Below are positions 52,053 through 61,397 of a stretch of DNA of 64,000 nt, piece after piece. Positions within the stretch are counted from its first letter, which is position 1; the number at the start of each line of letters is the position of its first letter. A program made the position numbers and the translations under genes. The stretch covers positions 124,001 through 188,000 of the forward strand of contig PNMM01000002.1 in the NCBI GenBank assembly GCA_013823625.1, in the 5' to 3' direction. The DNA is from Microbacterium sp. GTDB taxonomy: Bacteria; Actinomycetota; Actinomycetes; Actinomycetales; Microbacteriaceae. The notes under the pieces are model-generated. The model was not told where the DNA came from, did no database searches, and saw only the letters and a list, made by a program, of their open reading frames with translations.

Positions 52053-52352
52053 ATGATCCGCCACATCGTGCTCTTCCGCTTGGCCGCCACCGACGAGGTG
52101 CAGCGCCGCGACGACGCCCACGGCATTGCCGAGCGGTTGCAGGCGCTCGAGACGCAGATTCCCGGCATCGTGAGCATCCGGGTCGATCGTGACCTCGGGC
52201 TCGTCGACGGCCACTGGGATGTCGCCCTCGTGTCAGAGCACGACGACAACGCGGCGCTCGAGGCCTACCAGGTGCACCCCGCGCACAAAGAGGTTGCCGC
52301 CTACATCGGCACGGTCATCACTGACCGCGCCGTCGTCGACTACTCGGTCTGA
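52053..52352 (+). CDS. Dabb-family stress-responsive A/B-barrel protein
   Basis: The 99-residue product has the Dabb pattern: IRHIVLFRLA at the start, LQALETQIPGIVSIRVDRDL, a central WDVALVSEHDDNAALEAYQV and HPAHKEVAAYIGTVI at the end. Such ferredoxin-like dimers occur in stress proteins and small enzymes; the reaction is unknown. It lies three bases before a membrane protein gene and is probably cotranscribed. Confidence 0.9.
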   Translation: MIRHIVLFRLAATDEVQRRDDAHGIAERLQALETQIPGIVSIRVDRDLGLVDGHWDVALVSEHDDNAALEAYQVHPAHKEVAAYIGTVITDRAVVDYSV

Positions 52353-52355
52353 CGC

Positions 52356-52949
52356 ATGGCCACGCCGGCCGGCGATCGCGAGCCCAACCCTGTGCCCGCG
52401 GCCGACGCTGAGCTGGTCACGCCTCGCATGCCCCTGTGGATGCTCGCCGGGCCCCGCGAGCACCTCACCGTCGACCGGCTGCGGTTGCGGCTGGCGGCCT
52501 ACGTCTACGGAAACATCCTGGTTCTCGCGGCCATCGTGCTCGCCACGGGTAAGTCGATCGTGGGCGGTGAAGCGGCACTGTTTGTCGCCGTGACGGCCCT
52601 CACGACCTATGTCGCGCACATCATCGCCCACACCGTCGGGCAACAACTGGGTCGCGAACGCGGCGGTCATCACGCGCACATGAAGGATGAGATGCGCGAT
52701 GCCCTGCCGATTCTCTTCTCGGGCCTCGTGCCCGCGATCATTTTGCTCGTGGCAACCCTCGAGGTCGTGCCGACGCAGCTCGCTCAGCTCGCGGCAGCCC
52801 TGTGGGTCGTCGCCCGCATCGCCCTCATCGGCGTTCTCGTCGAGCGCCTCAGTGGGCGTCGCCCGACCTGGCGCACGTTCAGTGGCGGGCTCGTGCTCGC
52901 GCTGCTAAGCGGGATCATCGTCGTGCTCAAGGTGCTGTTCGCGCACTGA
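52356..52949 (+). CDS. Integral membrane protein, unknown
   Basis: I do not recognise this 197-residue protein. A ~45-residue polar N-terminus is followed by five or six hydrophobic segments from residue ~48 on. A His-rich loop occurs at YVAHIIAHTVGQQLG and GGHHAHMKDEMRD. It ends LLSGIIVVLKVLFAH. It follows the Dabb gene with three bases between stop and start, so they may work together, but nothing shows how. Confidence 0.7.
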   Translation: MATPAGDREPNPVPAADAELVTPRMPLWMLAGPREHLTVDRLRLRLAAYVYGNILVLAAIVLATGKSIVGGEAALFVAVTALTTYVAHIIAHTVGQQLGRERGGHHAHMKDEMRDALPILFSGLVPAIILLVATLEVVPTQLAQLAAALWVVARIALIGVLVERLSGRRPTWRTFSGGLVLALLSGIIVVLKVLFAH

Positions 52950-52966
52950 GTGTGCGCGGCGAGCGG

Positions 52967-53500
52967 TTAGCGCTGCGCGATCGCCGCGACCGTGGCGCCC
53001 GGCAGGGCGGCGAGGTACTCGCCGGTGACGAGCAGCTTGGCGCCGCGGAGTCCTGCGCCGACGATCAACGGGCCACTTGCCGCGACGGCCTCGTCGACGA
53101 GAATCGGCCAGTCACTCGGCAGGCCCAGAGGAGTCACGCCGCCGTACTGCATTCCGGTGGCCTCGATCACGGCGTCGAGGGGCGCGAACGAGGCGCGGCG
53201 GGCGTCGAGCATCCGTCGCACCGCACCGTTCACATCGATGCGATCGCTGCCCAGAATCATGCACGCGACGAGCGTGCGCGTCTCGCCGCGTTTGGCCTCG
53301 ACGACGACGCAGTTGGCGCCCTGCGAGGGGTCGACCTCGTAGTGCGCGCAGAACGCGGCCGTGTCGGCGAGCTCGGCGTCTATCTCTCCGACGAGCACAC
53401 GGTCATCGGGATGCGCCGCCAGAAACGCCCGCACGGGCTCGGCGAGCAAATCGGGGTGCTCCGCCGCGGGCGCAAGGGCGAGGGTGCCAAACGTCGTCAT
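52967..53500 (-). CDS. YbaK/EbsC-type aminoacyl-tRNA deacylase
   Basis: The 177-residue protein has the editing-domain fold. The catalytic lysine region is GANCVVVEAKRGETRTLVACMI, with LDARRASFAPLDAVIEATG, MQYGGVTPLGLPSDWPILVD and a Gly-rich LIVGAGLRGAKLLV. The family hydrolyses mischarged tRNAs such as Cys-tRNA-Pro or Ala-tRNA-Pro; which one is not visible. Monocistronic. Confidence 0.88.
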   Translation of the reverse strand: MTTFGTLALAPAAEHPDLLAEPVRAFLAAHPDDRVLVGEIDAELADTAAFCAHYEVDPSQGANCVVVEAKRGETRTLVACMILGSDRIDVNGAVRRMLDARRASFAPLDAVIEATGMQYGGVTPLGLPSDWPILVDEAVAASGPLIVGAGLRGAKLLVTGEYLAALPGATVAAIAQR

Positions 53501-53577
53501 GCGAACAGTCTCGCTGATCGAACGTGTACTCGCGGCGCAGCGAATGCGCGCCGCAGCAGCGGCGGCGTGCCGTCAGC

Positions 53578-53766
53578 TCAGACGCCGAGCGCGGTCAATC
53601 CGCCGAACACGGCGTACGCGGGCCACACGATGGCCTGCAGCAAGCCGACGATGACACCCCAAAAGCTGCCGTCGCTCTGACCGATGAAGTAGATCGCGGC
53701 GCCGATGTAGGCGAGCAGCCCGAAGAAGCCGAGCGGTGCTGCTTGTTGCATGCCTTTGTTGGCCAT
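53578..53766 (-). CDS. Small two-helix membrane protein
   Basis: The 62-residue product has two hydrophobic stretches (PLGFFGLLAYIGAAIYFIG and GVIVGLLQAIVWPAYAVFGG) joined by QSDGSFW. AGGAGG lies four bases upstream of the ATG. Such small proteins are common in actinobacteria and have no known function. It ends 77 bases before the YbaK start on the same strand. Confidence 0.72.
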   Translation of the reverse strand: MANKGMQQAAPLGFFGLLAYIGAAIYFIGQSDGSFWGVIVGLLQAIVWPAYAVFGGLTALGV

Positions 53767-53826
53767 GGGGTCCTCCTGTGGTGTCGTGCTCAGGGTATGG
53801 GGTGACGGCGCACGGCCGCACGGGGG

Positions 53827-56181
53827 TTAACCCCCGATGTAGTCGGCGAGGTGCTGGCCCGTGAGCGTCGAGCGCGCGGCGACGAGCTCGGCGGGCGTGC
53901 CCTCGAACACGACGAGCCCGCCATCGTGACCCGCGCCGGGGCCGAGGTCGATGATGTGATCGGCGTGCGCCATGACGGCCTGGTGGTGCTCGATGACGAT
54001 GACTGACTTGCCGCTGTCGACGAGTCGGTCGAGCAGCCCGAGCAGGTTCTCGACGTCGGCGAGGTGCAAGCCCGTCGTGGGCTCGTCGAGCACATAGATG
54101 GCGCCCTTGTCAGCCATCTGGGTTGCGAGCTTGAGGCGTTGCCGCTCGCCGCCCGAGAGGGTCGTGAGCGGCTGGCCGAGGGTGAGGTAGCCAAGGCCCA
54201 CATCGACGAGGCGGTCGAGAATGGCGTGCGCGGCCGGCAGCTTCGCCTCCCCCGCGGCGAAGAACTGCTCGGCCTCAGCGACGGGCATCGTGAGCACCTC
54301 GCTGATGTTCTTGCCGCCCAGCCGGTACTCAAGCACGGCCGCCTGAAAGCGGCGACCCTCGCACTCTTCGCACAGGGTCGAAACGGTGGCCATCGGCCCG
54401 AGGTCGGTGAAGATGAGCCCGTTACCGTTGCACGCGGGGCACGCACCCTCAGAGTTCGCGCTGAAGAGCGCGGGCTTGACCCCGTTCGCCTTCGCGAAGG
54501 CCGTGCGAATCGGGTCGAGCAGGCCCGTGTAGGTGGCGGGGTTGCTGCGGCGTGATCCGCGGATGGCGCCCTGGTCGATGGCCACGACTCCGTCGCGCGA
54601 CGCCACTGACCCGTGGATGAGCGAGCTCTTGCCCGAGCCCGCGACGCCTGTGACGACGACGAGCACCCCGAGCGGAACATCCACATCGACGTCTTGGAGG
54701 TTGTGCGAGTTCGCGCCCCGCACCTCGAGGGTGCCCGTGGATGCCCGCACAGCACTCTTGAGTCGTGCGCGGTCGTCGAGGTGGCGACCCGTGAGGGTTC
54801 CACTCGCGCGCAGCCCCTCGATGGTGCCCTCGAAGACGATCTCGCCGCCGGCGGTTCCCGCGCCGGGGCCGAGGTCGACGACGTGGTCGGCGACGGCAAT
54901 GGCTTCGGGCTTGTGTTCGACGACGAGCACGGTGTTGCCCTTGTCGCGCAGTTGCAACAGCAACTCGTTCATGCGCTGAATGTCGTGCGGGTGCAGGCCC
55001 ACGGTCGGTTCGTCGAAGACATAGGTGACGTCGGTGAGCGACGAGCCGAGGTGGCGGATCATCTTGGTGCGCTGCGCTTCACCGCCCGAGAGCGTTCCTG
55101 ATGGGCGGTCGAGCGAGAGGTAGCCCAGGCCGATCGTGACGAACGAGTCGAGCAAGCGCCGGAGGTTGGCGAGCAGGGGCGCGACCGAGGGCTCGTTGAG
55201 TTCGGCGGTCCACGCGGCGAGGTCGCTAATCTGCATCGCGCACGCGTCGGCGATGCTAATGCCGGCAATCTTCGATGAGCGCGCGCCCGCGTTGAGCCGC
55301 GTGCCCTCGCACTCGGGGCACAGCGTGAAGGTGACGGCGCGCTCGACGAAGGCGCGAATGTGGGGCTGCAGCGCATCGACATCTTTCGACAGCATCGACT
55401 TCTGAATCTTGGGCACGAGGCCCTCGTAGGTCATGTTGATGTTGTCGATCTTGACCTTGACGGGGTCTTTGTAGAGCAAGTCGTTGCGCTCGTCCTCGGT
55501 GAAGTCGCGAATGGGCTTGGTCGGGTCGACAAAGCCTGAGGCGGTGAAGATGCGCACCATCCAGCCGTCGACCGTGTAACCCGGAATCGTGAGGGCCCCA
55601 TCGAGCAGCGACTTCGAGTCGTCGAACAGTTGCGTGAGGTCGATGTCGTTGACACGGCCCATGCCCTCGCACCGCGGGCACATGCCGCCGAGGTAGGTCT
55701 CGTTCTCGACGACCGTGGTCGTGCCCGTGCTCGTCGTGCGGGTGCCGCTCGTCTGGCTCGACGGAATGTTGAACGAGAATGCGTTGGGCGAGCCGATATA
55801 GGGCTGACCGAGCCGAGAGAACAGAATGCGCAGCATCGCGTTGGCATCGGTCGCCGTGCCGACCGTCGACCGCGAGTTGGCTCCCATGCGCTCTTGATCG
55901 ACGATGATCGCCGTCGTGAGGCCGTCGAGGCTGTCGACATCGGGGCGCGCGAGGCTCGGCATGAAGCCCTGCACGAACGAGCTGTAGGTCTCGTTGATCA
56001 TGCGCTGCGACTCGGCCGCGATCGTGCCGAACACGAGGCTCGACTTGCCCGACCCGCTGACCCCGGTGAAGACCGTCAGCCGCCGCTTGGGCAGGTCGAC
56101 GCTCACGTTCTTGAGGTTGTTCTCGCGAGCCCCCTCGACGCGGATGATGTCGTGGCGGTCGGCGGGGTGCTCGTCGGTCAT
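53827..56181 (-). CDS. Short UvrA-like ABC ATPase (UvrA2/DrrC type)
   Basis: The 784-residue protein is a UvrA relative with two nucleotide-binding domains but shorter than the ~950-residue UvrA. Walker A motifs are [10 protein letters not shown] and [10 protein letters not shown], signatures LSGGEAQR and LSGGERQR, and Walker B-type parts [11 protein letters not shown] and [11 protein letters not shown]. Zinc-type cysteine pairs are [24 protein letters not shown] and CEECEGRR. The shortening falls in the N-terminal region that binds UvrB. Related proteins give drug tolerance (DrrC) or act in UV repair (UvrA2). CAGACT ends six bases upstream of the ATG. Confidence 0.9.
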   Translation of the reverse strand: MTDEHPADRHDIIRVEGARENNLKNVSVDLPKRRLTVFTGVSGSGKSSLVFGTIAAESQRMINETYSSFVQGFMPSLARPDVDSLDGLTTAIIVDQERMGANSRSTVGTATDANAMLRILFSRLGQPYIGSPNAFSFNIPSSQTSGTRTTSTGTTTVVENETYLGGMCPRCEGMGRVNDIDLTQLFDDSKSLLDGALTIPGYTVDGWMVRIFTASGFVDPTKPIRDFTEDERNDLLYKDPVKVKIDNINMTYEGLVPKIQKSMLSKDVDALQPHIRAFVERAVTFTLCPECEGTRLNAGARSSKIAGISIADACAMQISDLAAWTAELNEPSVAPLLANLRRLLDSFVTIGLGYLSLDRPSGTLSGGEAQRTKMIRHLGSSLTDVTYVFDEPTVGLHPHDIQRMNELLLQLRDKGNTVLVVEHKPEAIAVADHVVDLGPGAGTAGGEIVFEGTIEGLRASGTLTGRHLDDRARLKSAVRASTGTLEVRGANSHNLQDVDVDVPLGVLVVVTGVAGSGKSSLIHGSVASRDGVVAIDQGAIRGSRRSNPATYTGLLDPIRTAFAKANGVKPALFSANSEGACPACNGNGLIFTDLGPMATVSTLCEECEGRRFQAAVLEYRLGGKNISEVLTMPVAEAEQFFAAGEAKLPAAHAILDRLVDVGLGYLTLGQPLTTLSGGERQRLKLATQMADKGAIYVLDEPTTGLHLADVENLLGLLDRLVDSGKSVIVIEHHQAVMAHADHIIDLGPGAGHDGGLVVFEGTPAELVAARSTLTGQHLADYIGG

Positions 56182-56274
56182 GGGGTTAGTCTGCCCCGCT
56201 GGGCCGACGGTCGCACGCCGCGCGCAGGCGACAGTCGCGACACGCGCGCAGACTCATGCGGCACAATCAGCCTC

Positions 56275-57723
56275 ATGGCTTCTGCCCCCGCCCCCGAGGT
56301 CGACGCCGTCGTCGTGGGCTCGGGTCCGAACGGACTCGTCGCCGCGGTCACGCTCGTCGAGGCGGGGCTGCGGGTGCTCGTGCTCGAGGCGGCCGAACAG
56401 CCCGGCGGCGGCTTGCGCAGCGAGCAACTGACGCTTCCCGGGTTCGTTCACGACCTCGGCGCGACGGTGCACGCGCTCGGTCTCGCCTCGCCGGCGATGC
56501 GGGCGCTCGACCTGCAACGGGCTCCTGACGGGCACAGCGGCCTTGAGCTCGTGCATCCGCCTACTCCCCTGGGCCACGCGATCGACGCGAACCGGTCAGC
56601 GATTCTGCACCGCTCGATCGGCGACACCGCCGCGGGGCTCGGGCGCGATGGGCGGGCATGGCGACGGATGCTCGCGCACCTCTCCGCGAACTGGCCGGGC
56701 CTCGCCGCTTCGGTGCTCGATGCGACGCACCTACCGCCGCACGCGCCCCGCGAGTTGTTCGCGTTTGGCGTGCGGGGGCTGTGGCCCGCGAGTCTCGTCA
56801 CGCGCACGGTCTTTCGCGACGAACCGGCGCGGGCGCTCTTCGCGGGGCTCGCGGCGCACGCGGCTGTTCCGCTCGGGCAGCCGCTCACGGCCGGCATCGG
56901 TCTGATGCTCGGCGGCCTCGCGCACGGAGTCGGCTGGCCCGTCGCTCGCGGCGGCTCGCAGTCGGTCGCCGACGCACTCGTCGCGCGCTTGCTCTCTCTC
57001 GGCGGCGAGCTGCGCACGGGTCACCGCGTCACCTCGCTCGCCGAGCTGCCGAGCGCGCGCATCGTCATGCTCGACCTCACGCCACGGCAGGTGCGCGCGA
57101 TTGCCGGCGACGCCTTGCCTGCGCGTTACGCCCGCCGGCTCGACCGCTGGCGTTACGGCGCGGGAGTCTTCAAGGTCGACTGGGCGCTCGACGGCCCCGT
57201 GCCGTGGGCCGACCCTGCGCTCGCCAGCGCCGGAACCGTGCACATCGGCACCTCCGAACAAGTCGCGCGCTCCGAACGCGAGGCCGCGCGCGGCCGCCAC
57301 GTCGGCGACCCCTGGGTGCTCGCCGTGCAGGCAACCGTCGCCGACCCCACCCGCGCCCCCGCGGGCAAGCACACGCTGTGGGCCTACTGCCGCGTGCCCA
57401 ACGGATCAACGGTGGATGCTCTGCCCGCCATCGAGGCCCAACTCGAGCGCGTCGCCCCGGGTTTTCGCGAGCGCGTGCTCGGCCGGTATGTGTCGAGCCC
57501 CGCAACGCTCGAAGCCTGGAACGCCAACCTTGTGGGCGGTGACATCGGCGGCGGCGCTACCGACTGGCGGCAACTCGCAGCGCGCCCGTCGCTCTCGCTC
57601 ACGCCGTGGGCCACGCCCGTGCCGGGGCTGTTCCTCTGCTCTTCGTCGACGCTCCCCGGCGGCGGCGTGCACGGCATGAGCGGGTACAACGCTGCGCGGG
57701 CCGCGCTCGCGCGCCTGAACTAA
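56275..57723 (+). CDS. FAD-dependent oxidoreductase (phytoene desaturase-like)
   Basis: The 482-residue product starts with a dinucleotide-binding loop (AVVVGSGPNGLVAAVTLVEAGL, then VLEAAEQPGGGLRSEQ) and ends with the FAD motif GLFLCSSSTLPGGGVHGMSGYNAA, as in the CrtI/NAD(P)-binding-domain-9 family. A Gly-rich segment ARGGSQSVADALVARL is near residue 225. It is not in a carotenoid cluster, so the substrate is open. CACAAT ends seven bases before the ATG; the much longer frame upstream lies inside the divergent UvrA-like gene. Confidence 0.87.
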   Translation: MASAPAPEVDAVVVGSGPNGLVAAVTLVEAGLRVLVLEAAEQPGGGLRSEQLTLPGFVHDLGATVHALGLASPAMRALDLQRAPDGHSGLELVHPPTPLGHAIDANRSAILHRSIGDTAAGLGRDGRAWRRMLAHLSANWPGLAASVLDATHLPPHAPRELFAFGVRGLWPASLVTRTVFRDEPARALFAGLAAHAAVPLGQPLTAGIGLMLGGLAHGVGWPVARGGSQSVADALVARLLSLGGELRTGHRVTSLAELPSARIVMLDLTPRQVRAIAGDALPARYARRLDRWRYGAGVFKVDWALDGPVPWADPALASAGTVHIGTSEQVARSEREAARGRHVGDPWVLAVQATVADPTRAPAGKHTLWAYCRVPNGSTVDALPAIEAQLERVAPGFRERVLGRYVSSPATLEAWNANLVGGDIGGGATDWRQLAARPSLSLTPWATPVPGLFLCSSSTLPGGGVHGMSGYNAARAALARLN

Positions 57724-57755
57724 GCACCCAGCGCCGGCGATCACGAGCACCATCA

Positions 57756-57782
57756 TGCACCCAAAGTGCATTATTGTGCACT
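57756..57782. promoter_or_regulatory. Overlapping inverted repeats in the XRE-cupin promoter
   Basis: TGCAC-CCAAA-GTGCA (57756-57770) and AGTGCA-TTATTG-TGCACT (57765-57782) overlap. The second covers TATTGT (57772-57777), a -10 box ending six bases before the ATG at 57784, so binding would block a leaderless promoter. Confidence 0.6.
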
Positions 57783-57783
57783 C

Positions 57784-58389
57784 ATGGAGATTGACACGGA
57801 TGCCCTCGCGCGCGTCATCGGCGCGCGCGTGCGGCACGAGCGCGCAGCGCGCGGGTGGACTCTCGACCAGCTCGCCGCCGCCGCAGGAGTCAGCCGCCGC
57901 ATGGTCGTCAACGTCGAGCACGGGGACGTGAACCCCAGCATTGGCACCTTGCTCCGGCTGAGCGACGCGCTCGGTGTCGGCCTGCCGGCGCTCGTCGAGC
58001 CGCCGACCCAGCCCGGCGAGCACGTCACGCGCGCGGGCACGGCCCCGGTGCTGTGGCGCGGCGAACACGGGGGCTCGGCTGCACTCGTCTCGGCCACGGC
58101 GTCGCCCGACCTCGCCGAGCTCTGGCACTGGACCATGCAGCCCGGCGAGCGCTACGCGAGCGAACCACACGCCCCCAGCATGCGTGAACTGCTGCACGTG
58201 CTCGAGGGGGCGATGCGCATCGAGGTCGGCGATCTCGTGCACGAGCTCGGCACCGGCGACGCCATCACGTTCCGCGGCGATACGCCGCACAGCTACGCGT
58301 GCGCGGGCGACACCGCAGCGAGTTTCTCCCTCGCGGTGTTTGAGCCCGGCGTGGGCACAACACCCTCTCGAGGAGCATCCGATGACTAG
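57784..58389 (+). CDS. XRE-family regulator with cupin sensor domain
   Basis: The 201-residue protein combines an N-terminal HTH_3 (residues ~8-65: RVRHERAARGWTLDQLAAAA, GVSRRMVVNVEHGDVNPSIG) with a C-terminal cupin barrel (~105-180: MQPGERYASEPHAPSMRELL, VLEGAMRIEVGD, FRGDTPHSYACAGD). Such proteins sense small metabolites and often control adjacent transporters. The exporter gene overlaps its end, so it probably controls its own operon through the palindromes at its promoter. Confidence 0.9.
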   Translation: MEIDTDALARVIGARVRHERAARGWTLDQLAAAAGVSRRMVVNVEHGDVNPSIGTLLRLSDALGVGLPALVEPPTQPGEHVTRAGTAPVLWRGEHGGSAALVSATASPDLAELWHWTMQPGERYASEPHAPSMRELLHVLEGAMRIEVGDLVHELGTGDAITFRGDTPHSYACAGDTAASFSLAVFEPGVGTTPSRGASDD

Positions 58390-59305
58390 CCCCACTCGAC
58401 CCGCTCCCCCGGCCTGGTCACTCGCCGTCGTCGCCATGCTGCTCATCCAGTTGTCGAGCGCGCTCTCGGTGACGGTGATCGACGCGGTCGGGGCGGGCGG
58501 CGCCTCATGGCTGCGCACGTGCTTCGGCGCGCTGTTCTTGCTGCTCATCGTGCGGCCGAGTCTGCGCAGCATCCGTCGCGCCGACGTGCCGAATCTGCTC
58601 CTGCTCGGAACCGTCACGGGCCTCATGACGACGCTCTTTCTCGCCGCACTCGACCGTATTCCGCTCGGCACCGCTGTCGCGATTGAGTTTCTCGGGCCAC
58701 TGACGGTCGCGGCCGTTATGAGTCGTCGACGCCGCGCGCTCGTCTGGCCCGCCCTCGCCTTCGTCGGAGTCGTGCTACTGACCGAGCCCTGGCAAGGGGC
58801 GACGGATGCTCTCGGCATCCTCTTCGCCCTGCTCGGCGGTGCCTGCTGGGGTCTCTACAACCTGCTCACGCAGCGCGTCGGTGACCGCTTCAGCGGCATC
58901 TCGGGCCTCGCGTACACGATCCCGATTGCGGCCGTCGTGACGACGATCATCGGTGTGCCCTCGGTCATCGAAGGCACGCTCACACTGCCGATCATTCTGC
59001 TCGCGGCCGGAATCGCGCTGCTCACGCCCGTGATCTCGTTCGGCCTCGAGATGCTCGCGCTGCGCCGCATGACCCACACGGCGTTCGGCACGCTGCTCGC
59101 GATCGAGCCCGCGTTCGCCATCATCATCGGCCTCATCGTGCTGAGCCAGACCCCCGGAGTGCTACAGGTCATCGGCATCGTGATCGTCGTGATCGCGGGG
59201 GCTGCCGCGCAGCGCGACGTAACGCGCTCACGCCCTGCTGTCAGCTCCGACGGCGCCATCCCACCAGCGGAGAACCCGGAGCGAGAGGAAGGTGAGCCAC
59301 GGTGA
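58382..59305 (+). CDS. EamA/RhtA-like metabolite exporter
   Basis: The 307-residue protein has ten hydrophobic segments in two EamA repeats (first: LLIQLSSALSVTVIDAVGAG; second: GILFALLGGACWGLYNLLTQ). LGPLTVAAVMSRRRRALVWP and FGTLLAIEPAFAIIIGLIVL are typical of RhtA, the threonine/homoserine exporter. GAGGAG lies six bases upstream of the ATG, which overlaps the regulator's last codons. An amino acid or related metabolite is the likely cargo. Its last 78 bases overlap the converging gene. Confidence 0.9.
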   Translation: MTSPTRPAPPAWSLAVVAMLLIQLSSALSVTVIDAVGAGGASWLRTCFGALFLLLIVRPSLRSIRRADVPNLLLLGTVTGLMTTLFLAALDRIPLGTAVAIEFLGPLTVAAVMSRRRRALVWPALAFVGVVLLTEPWQGATDALGILFALLGGACWGLYNLLTQRVGDRFSGISGLAYTIPIAAVVTTIIGVPSVIEGTLTLPIILLAAGIALLTPVISFGLEMLALRRMTHTAFGTLLAIEPAFAIIIGLIVLSQTPGVLQVIGIVIVVIAGAAAQRDVTRSRPAVSSDGAIPPAENPEREEGEPR

Positions 59306-60220
59306 CGGCTCGCCGACGGGCACGTCGAGCTCGAACCAGACGCGGCCCGCGTGGCGGCGCTCTTGCAGCCAGGTCTCGTCGGGCTGCTGGGCGGCACGAA
59401 TAATCCCGATGGCGTCGGATGCTCGCTCGTCGGGCGGCGTGCCCTCGAGCAGTGACGACCGTCGCAGGTAGTCCATGACGTTGAGGGCGCTGTAGACGTG
59501 ACGGAACGGGTAGCCGAAGTGGGTGGCCCAGGGCGCCACGAGCTCTCCGGTTGACTCGCGGTGGAGCATCCGTCGCCGATAGAGGTATTCGTGGGCTTCA
59601 TGGCGCACGGCGCGCAAGCGGGTGTCGCCGGTGCCTTCCTCCCACTCGAGGATGCCCTTCAGGGCGTTGAGCGTCGAGTGGAAGCTCGCGCGCGTGGAGC
59701 CATCGACCCACTCGCAGTTCCAGCCGCCCTCGGCCATCGTGTGCTCGGCGAACCACGTCGCGATGCCATCGACGTCGGCACCGAGCCAGGCACCGTTGGC
59801 GAGAGTGAAACCGTTGATGCACGCATCGACTTCGCCGCCCCAGTAGGGCAGGTCGTCGTACTCCCAGCGGCTGTTGGCGGCGAGCTTCTCAGCCGTGCCG
59901 GCGAGCGCCGCGGCGTCGAGGCCGAGCTCGCGCAGCGTCAGCAGGCTCCACGTCGTGGCCGTCCACGGCTGACCGTGTTGGGCCTCCTCGCTATCCCAGT
60001 CGAACTCGGCCGGAAAGTAAGCGCCGCCCGCCCACTGCCCGTCGGGGTCTTGGTGCGACAGCAGCTCGGCGCCCATGCCTTCGGTGGCCACCCGCGCACG
60101 GGTCGCCTGCCATACGGCGGGCGGCTCGTCGAGCAGGTCGCGCTCGACCTGCCAGCGCAGGGCCGGGTCGGTGTCGAGCATCCACTGCAGCACGTCGTCA
60201 GAAGGAAGTGAGGTTTGCAT
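59228..60220 (-). CDS. Terpenoid-cyclase-fold (squalene cyclase-like) protein, unknown
   Basis: The 330-residue cytoplasmic protein has alpha/alpha-barrel repeats like prenyltransferase/squalene-cyclase proteins: LLSHQDPDGQWAGGAYFPAE near residue 53, TWSLLTLRELGLD, EGGWNCEWVDGSTRASFHST near 170 and a final SPWLTFLSLRVLRWWDG. No DxDD cyclase motif is seen, so catalysis is doubtful. TACTCT ends six bases before the ATG at 60220 (leaderless). Its 3' end overlaps the EamA gene by 78 bases on the opposite strand. Confidence 0.75.
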   Translation of the reverse strand: MQTSLPSDDVLQWMLDTDPALRWQVERDLLDEPPAVWQATRARVATEGMGAELLSHQDPDGQWAGGAYFPAEFDWDSEEAQHGQPWTATTWSLLTLRELGLDAAALAGTAEKLAANSRWEYDDLPYWGGEVDACINGFTLANGAWLGADVDGIATWFAEHTMAEGGWNCEWVDGSTRASFHSTLNALKGILEWEEGTGDTRLRAVRHEAHEYLYRRRMLHRESTGELVAPWATHFGYPFRHVYSALNVMDYLRRSSLLEGTPPDERASDAIGIIRAAQQPDETWLQERRHAGRVWFELDVPVGEPSPWLTFLSLRVLRWWDGAVGADSRA

Positions 60221-60270
60221 GCGGAAAGAGTAGACCCGTGCACCGACGCTCGCGGCGACACGAGCGAGGC

Positions 60271-60651
60271 TCAGCGCGCCGATTCCACCACATCGGTCAG
60301 CAGATACTGCTCGAGCTTGAGCCACTTCGGCGGCCGCTGCGCCCCCTCCGGAAGCAACGCGAACGCCGCCTCGGCGTCGATGAGCCGCGGGTTCGTCACG
60401 ACCACCTCGGTGCCTCCCGTGCGCAGTCGCGCTGAGCCTGCCGCGAGCACGTTGCGCACCCAGTCCGACTCCACGCCATAGACCGGCACGAACAGGTAGC
60501 CGCCCTCGACGGGCGTCGGCTCGAGGGGCGTGAGGTACTCGCGGCCCGACGTGCGGCCCACGTGCACGAGCACGGCATACTTGCCCTTTTTGAGTTCACG
60601 AGGGTTGAACATCCATTTGTTCATGTGGGCCCACCAGCGTGGCATGGGCAT
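60271..60651 (-). CDS. Deazaflavin (F420)-type nitroreductase-family protein
   Basis: The 126-residue split-barrel protein shows the DUF385 layout: KGKYAVLVHVGRTSGREYLT, PVEGGYLFVPVYGVESDWVR, NVLAAGSARLRTGGTEVVV, and TNPRLID. It is the second such protein of the window and differs clearly from the one at 48652. Its start lies three bases after the TetR stop, so the two form one minus-strand operon and the TetR protein may control it. Confidence 0.82.
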   Translation of the reverse strand: MPMPRWWAHMNKWMFNPRELKKGKYAVLVHVGRTSGREYLTPLEPTPVEGGYLFVPVYGVESDWVRNVLAAGSARLRTGGTEVVVTNPRLIDAEAAFALLPEGAQRPPKWLKLEQYLLTDVVESAR

Positions 60652-60654
60652 GAG

Positions 60655-61365
60655 TCAGGCCTCCGATCGGGCGGCCTGGTCGAGGCCATCGAGCAAGAGC
60701 CCGAGCGTGAACTCGAACTCGGTTTGTGAGTCGCACCAGCCGAGCATCGCGTCGCTCTCGGCGTGCAGTTCTTCGGCGACCATCGCCGCCGTGTGCGGAA
60801 AGACGTCGGCCATCGCGGCGATCATGGCGGGGTCGAGGGCGTCGATCTCGGCCGCCGCGTCGCTGCTCGACGAGCCTTCGGCGGGCGGGCTGAACGGCTC
60901 GTTGACGAAGCCGAGCGCCATGCTGCTGAGCGCGTGCATGCCTCGGTGGGCGATGCGATACGACAGCCCGCCCCTGATCATGGCGGCGAGCACGGCTTCA
61001 AAGACCGCCTGAATCTCGAACGGAATCGCGCGTCGCGACGTGATGAGCGACGGCGCCCACGGATGCCGCATCATGACGCGGCGTGCCGCCAGACTGCGGG
61101 CTCGCACTTCGTCGCGCCAATCGCTCACGGGTTCGACGGTGGCACTGGCCGACTCGGCCAGAATCTCGCGCGCGATGAGCTCAACGAGTCCGTCGAGAAT
61201 CGCGTCTTTGTTGGCGAGATGGTGATAGATCGACATGGCCTCAACCTTCAACTCGGTGGCGAGGCGACGCATGCTGACAGCCGCGAGGCCCTCGGCATCG
61301 GCAACCTGCATCGCGGTCGCGAGTATGCGGTCGCGCGTCAGTGGTGCTCGAGGTGAGGGGGTCAC
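60655..61365 (-). CDS. TetR-family regulator (TetR_C type)
   Basis: The 236-residue protein has an N-terminal HTH (RDRILATAMQVADAEGLAAV, SMRRLATELKVEAMSIYHHL, NKDAILDGLVELIA) and a TetR_C-type effector domain. Two 15-bp palindromes lie in the gap to the divergent DUF4386 gene, so it very likely represses both directions. The ligand is unknown. Confidence 0.9.
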   Translation of the reverse strand: MTPSPRAPLTRDRILATAMQVADAEGLAAVSMRRLATELKVEAMSIYHHLANKDAILDGLVELIAREILAESASATVEPVSDWRDEVRARSLAARRVMMRHPWAPSLITSRRAIPFEIQAVFEAVLAAMIRGGLSYRIAHRGMHALSSMALGFVNEPFSPPAEGSSSSDAAAEIDALDPAMIAAMADVFPHTAAMVAEELHAESDAMLGWCDSQTEFEFTLGLLLDGLDQAARSEA

Positions 61366-61397
61366 GGCGTCCTTTCGTCACCTTCAGTCTTGCGTTT

